NCBI GenBank assembly: GCA_964441775.1
Contig: CAYTVL010000009.1
Span: forward strand, 62,001 to 126,000
DNA: 64,000 bases
Direction of reading: 5' to 3'
Origin: SYOC01 sp964441775
GTDB taxonomy: Bacteria; Desulfobacterota; Binatia; Bin18
In this document: positions 63,501-64,000 of the stretch, piece by piece
How positions within the stretch are numbered: position 1 is the stretch's first letter
Layout: each line of letters begins with the position of its first letter
Made by a program: the position numbers and the translations under genes
The notes under the pieces: model-generated
Told to the model about the DNA's origin: nothing
The model's input: the letters and a program-made list of their open reading frames with translations, nothing else
The model's database searches: none

Positions 63501-63781
63501 ACGAGCAAGGGAGCTGCAAGCGCCGGGAGCGGACGCAGACCTTTTTGGAGCAGCGAGTCTTCCACCACGTCGCAGGCAAAATCGGTCAGCGTACACATGC
63601 GCAAGCCAAAGTGCCCCGGGCCTGCCCACGCAACGGCCCGCCGCAGGCGCATCGCCAGGAGCGCACTCGGCGCCAGTACGGTGATGGGAGCAAGAGGGTC
63701 GGCCTCCTTGACCGTCTTGACGGCTGTCACCAACGCATCCTGCAAGACGGTAAACGAATCGCTCACAAACATGCGTCGCAT
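60578..63781 (-). CDS. addB: ATP-dependent nuclease subunit AddB-like
   Basis: A 1067-residue protein. The N-terminal half is an inactivated helicase fold with a degenerate Walker A (VLAPSALLAMRLRRAVAW). The C-terminal PD-(D/E)XK nuclease is marked by LRGRIDRIDLSADQQRARLV and DYKTGKSIRGRF. Four Cys expected of the AddB 4Fe-4S cluster are present: one in YARCPFRYFLTAVLGL (about 818) and three in TCSPCPFPLVCGSA near the end. ATG at 63781. It is the first gene of the addB-addA-GNAT-kinase chain and is divergent from the DUF4911-like gene. Confidence 0.92.
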   Translation of the reverse strand: MRRMFVSDSFTVLQDALVTAVKTVKEADPLAPITVLAPSALLAMRLRRAVAWAGPGHFGLRMCTLTDFACDVVEDSLLQKGLRPLPALAAPLLVKQLLDAATDNYFAPLAKLPGFPRTLFATLTDLRQAGISPRHLQDFLVRAPQGEISQQKLTSLVFLYERYLEGLAEQRVYDANEVLEQALPLLAAETPAPLMLYGFYDFTPLQRRFVATAAEGRDALVFFPWRPGNAFAYATTTLTWLANLGFQRILLQAPHDHGDALSRLQAELFEERTFAQKSTPRKKDSSVRFLSAPSKSQEAREIGRFILDCVRTRGLRFYEIGVFLREPVAYGQLFVETFASLGVPCFLHGGTPLIRTPAGQRLLLLCRVLLEDYARSRVMEFLRGAEPPFAERLGALAEAARLTQWEMFSLQAGIVKGTQSWRERLTRLLADMQVNDTEEQDEGASTEADRLALRAFLTFLEEFFTISETRPLAQSWRGWSSFIMSLLRLYVGPTEHTEQLEETLLNLGQLDALGELAESVSLAEWVQGATDALQAEAAPVGALDREGVFVGDLLAARGLQFRVVVIPGLVDGTFPRLVRQDPLLLDQERQYLSEFLSCELRPRRGLTEAEHLLFVLAIHSAREQVVFSYPRAEQSGEQALTPSFYLLRVLETLTGTPVTFAALREWEHTAPLLPTVLGPPSDALDQIEYHLLSAEHVRATGDPTPLGYLPTVSPFCVSAFHAAQQRWRVEQLTPFDGMIENEAVKVQMQPYLFPTGLRLSASALETYARCPFRYFLTAVLGLLQWEEPEHVLTLQPRARGALLHDILQDFFTRAREAGWLPLASEDKAALRQLLQQVAEQHFQDFARLSATGFPLLWEIEQERLLERLLRFLDREYETGSAFLPAAFEVRFGTDRPIEHEPYPLALLFPDGPVRFRLDDGDEIALRGRIDRIDLSADQQRARLVDYKTGKSIRGRFAGGTALQLPLYLYAARFLWPERTWESAVYAYVDREQKTEAPLFTMINWEASLQTLQDIVTKLTNGLRNGCFPATSETCSPCPFPLVCGSASAARKLEDARLDFLRRVRAVE

Positions 63782-63833
63782 GGCCTTTGCGTAGGGGCTT
63801 TCTCACTGTTTTGCAAGGACCGTAGTGTTCGTT

Positions 63834-63862
63834 TTGACGAGCGAAGGCGTCGTCGCTACAAT
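63834..63862 (+). promoter_or_regulatory. Strong candidate promoter for DUF4911-like gene
   Basis: TTGACG (63834-63839), a 17-bp spacer and TACAAT (63857-63862). Five of six matches in each hexamer. It lies about 45 bp before the ATG at 63909 and on the + strand only; this 127-bp divergent gap has no other feature. Confidence 0.72.
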
Positions 63863-63908
63863 CGTTCCGTACAGAGAAAGACGTTTCTTTTATCAAGACA
63901 GACTCACA

Positions 63909-64000
63909 ATGACCACCGAACTGATTGAAATCTACCTCCGTCTGCAACGCGAAGACATTGCCTTGCTTAAATTTATCATCGAGGCCTACGAGGGAATTGG
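63909..64000 (+). CDS. DUF4911-like protein (partial, runs off right edge)
   Basis: About 30 codons from an ATG at 63909: MTTELIEIYLRLQREDIALL then KFIIEAYEGIG. The pattern of an Asp-Ile-Ala pair followed by a Lys-Phe-Ile stretch and YEG resembles small DUF4911 proteins, which are about 80-100 residues and of unknown function. Only the first third is in the window. Preceded by a good promoter. Confidence 0.5.
   Translation, partial: MTTELIEIYLRLQREDIALLKFIIEAYEGI

Noticed and set aside
1..64000. tRNA, rRNA or CRISPR arrays
   Set aside because: No T-loop like GGTTCGAATCC, no rRNA core sequence and no regularly spaced identical repeats were recognised on reading.

Overview
The window is a near-continuous stretch of bacterial chromosome that contains the replication origin. 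The visible order is gyrA-gyrB-dnaN-[oriC]-dnaA, with hemL and an F0 ATP synthase cluster beyond. Gene content suggests a Gram-negative, aerobic, uncultured proteobacterium-like lineage (Desulfobacterota/Binatota/Tectomicrobia type). Pointers are an F0 operon separated from F1, AddAB rather than RecBCD, archaeal-type aspartate-semialdehyde dehydrogenase, GlcDEF oxidase, a Baeyer-Villiger-type monooxygenase, SCP2 and amidohydrolase-2 proteins, and selenoprotein genes. The taxonomic placement is inference; no rRNA or tRNA gene was recognised.

Region 1-10.3 kb is a defence island built on DNA phosphorothioation (Dnd). It holds a partial dndD at the left edge, a 5'-truncated dndC, an HNH endonuclease that looks like a phosphorothioate reader, a GHKL ATPase, a PLD-helicase that has lost its C-terminus, a DUF5615/DUF433 toxin-antitoxin pair, a Dnd-associated methyltransferase and an M15-peptidase-like partner. 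The HNH/GHKL pair sits exactly between the two broken genes, as if a foreign cassette had replaced the Dnd core.

Region 10.3-21.3 kb is the origin neighbourhood: YjbQ, an L,D-transpeptidase, a phasin-like protein, a selenocysteine peroxiredoxin coupled to gyrA, then gyrA, gyrB, dnaN, oriC (ten TTATYCACA boxes plus TAG repeats) and dnaA.

Region 21.3-42.5 kb lies mostly on the + strand: hemL, atpI/ATP synthase I/atpB/atpE, asd (-), a MaoC protein, glcDEF, an amidohydrolase (-), a secreted GlcG/HbpS-like protein, a two-gene selenoprotein operon with an in-frame UGA in a UGSC motif (-), an M23 peptidase, a hotdog thioesterase and the block rplU-rpmA-obgE-proB-proA-nadD-rsfS.

Region 42.5-64 kb holds two ArsA-type ATPases with fabH and fabF (-), a RAYT transposon with a matching non-autonomous element, a flavin monooxygenase, an SCP2 protein, anmK, an isocitrate/isopropylmalate dehydrogenase homologue, rpoD with a small downstream ORF, and a tightly overlapping minus-strand chain addB-addA-GNAT-pantothenate kinase. 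A DUF4911-like gene starts at the right edge.

The most notable points are two selenoproteins whose UGA codons are each followed by a hairpin at the same distance, both of which ordinary gene calling would truncate, and the apparent replacement of the Dnd modification core by a possible phosphorothioate-reading nuclease cassette. All statements come from reading the sequence by eye; family names rest on recalled motifs and no search was run.
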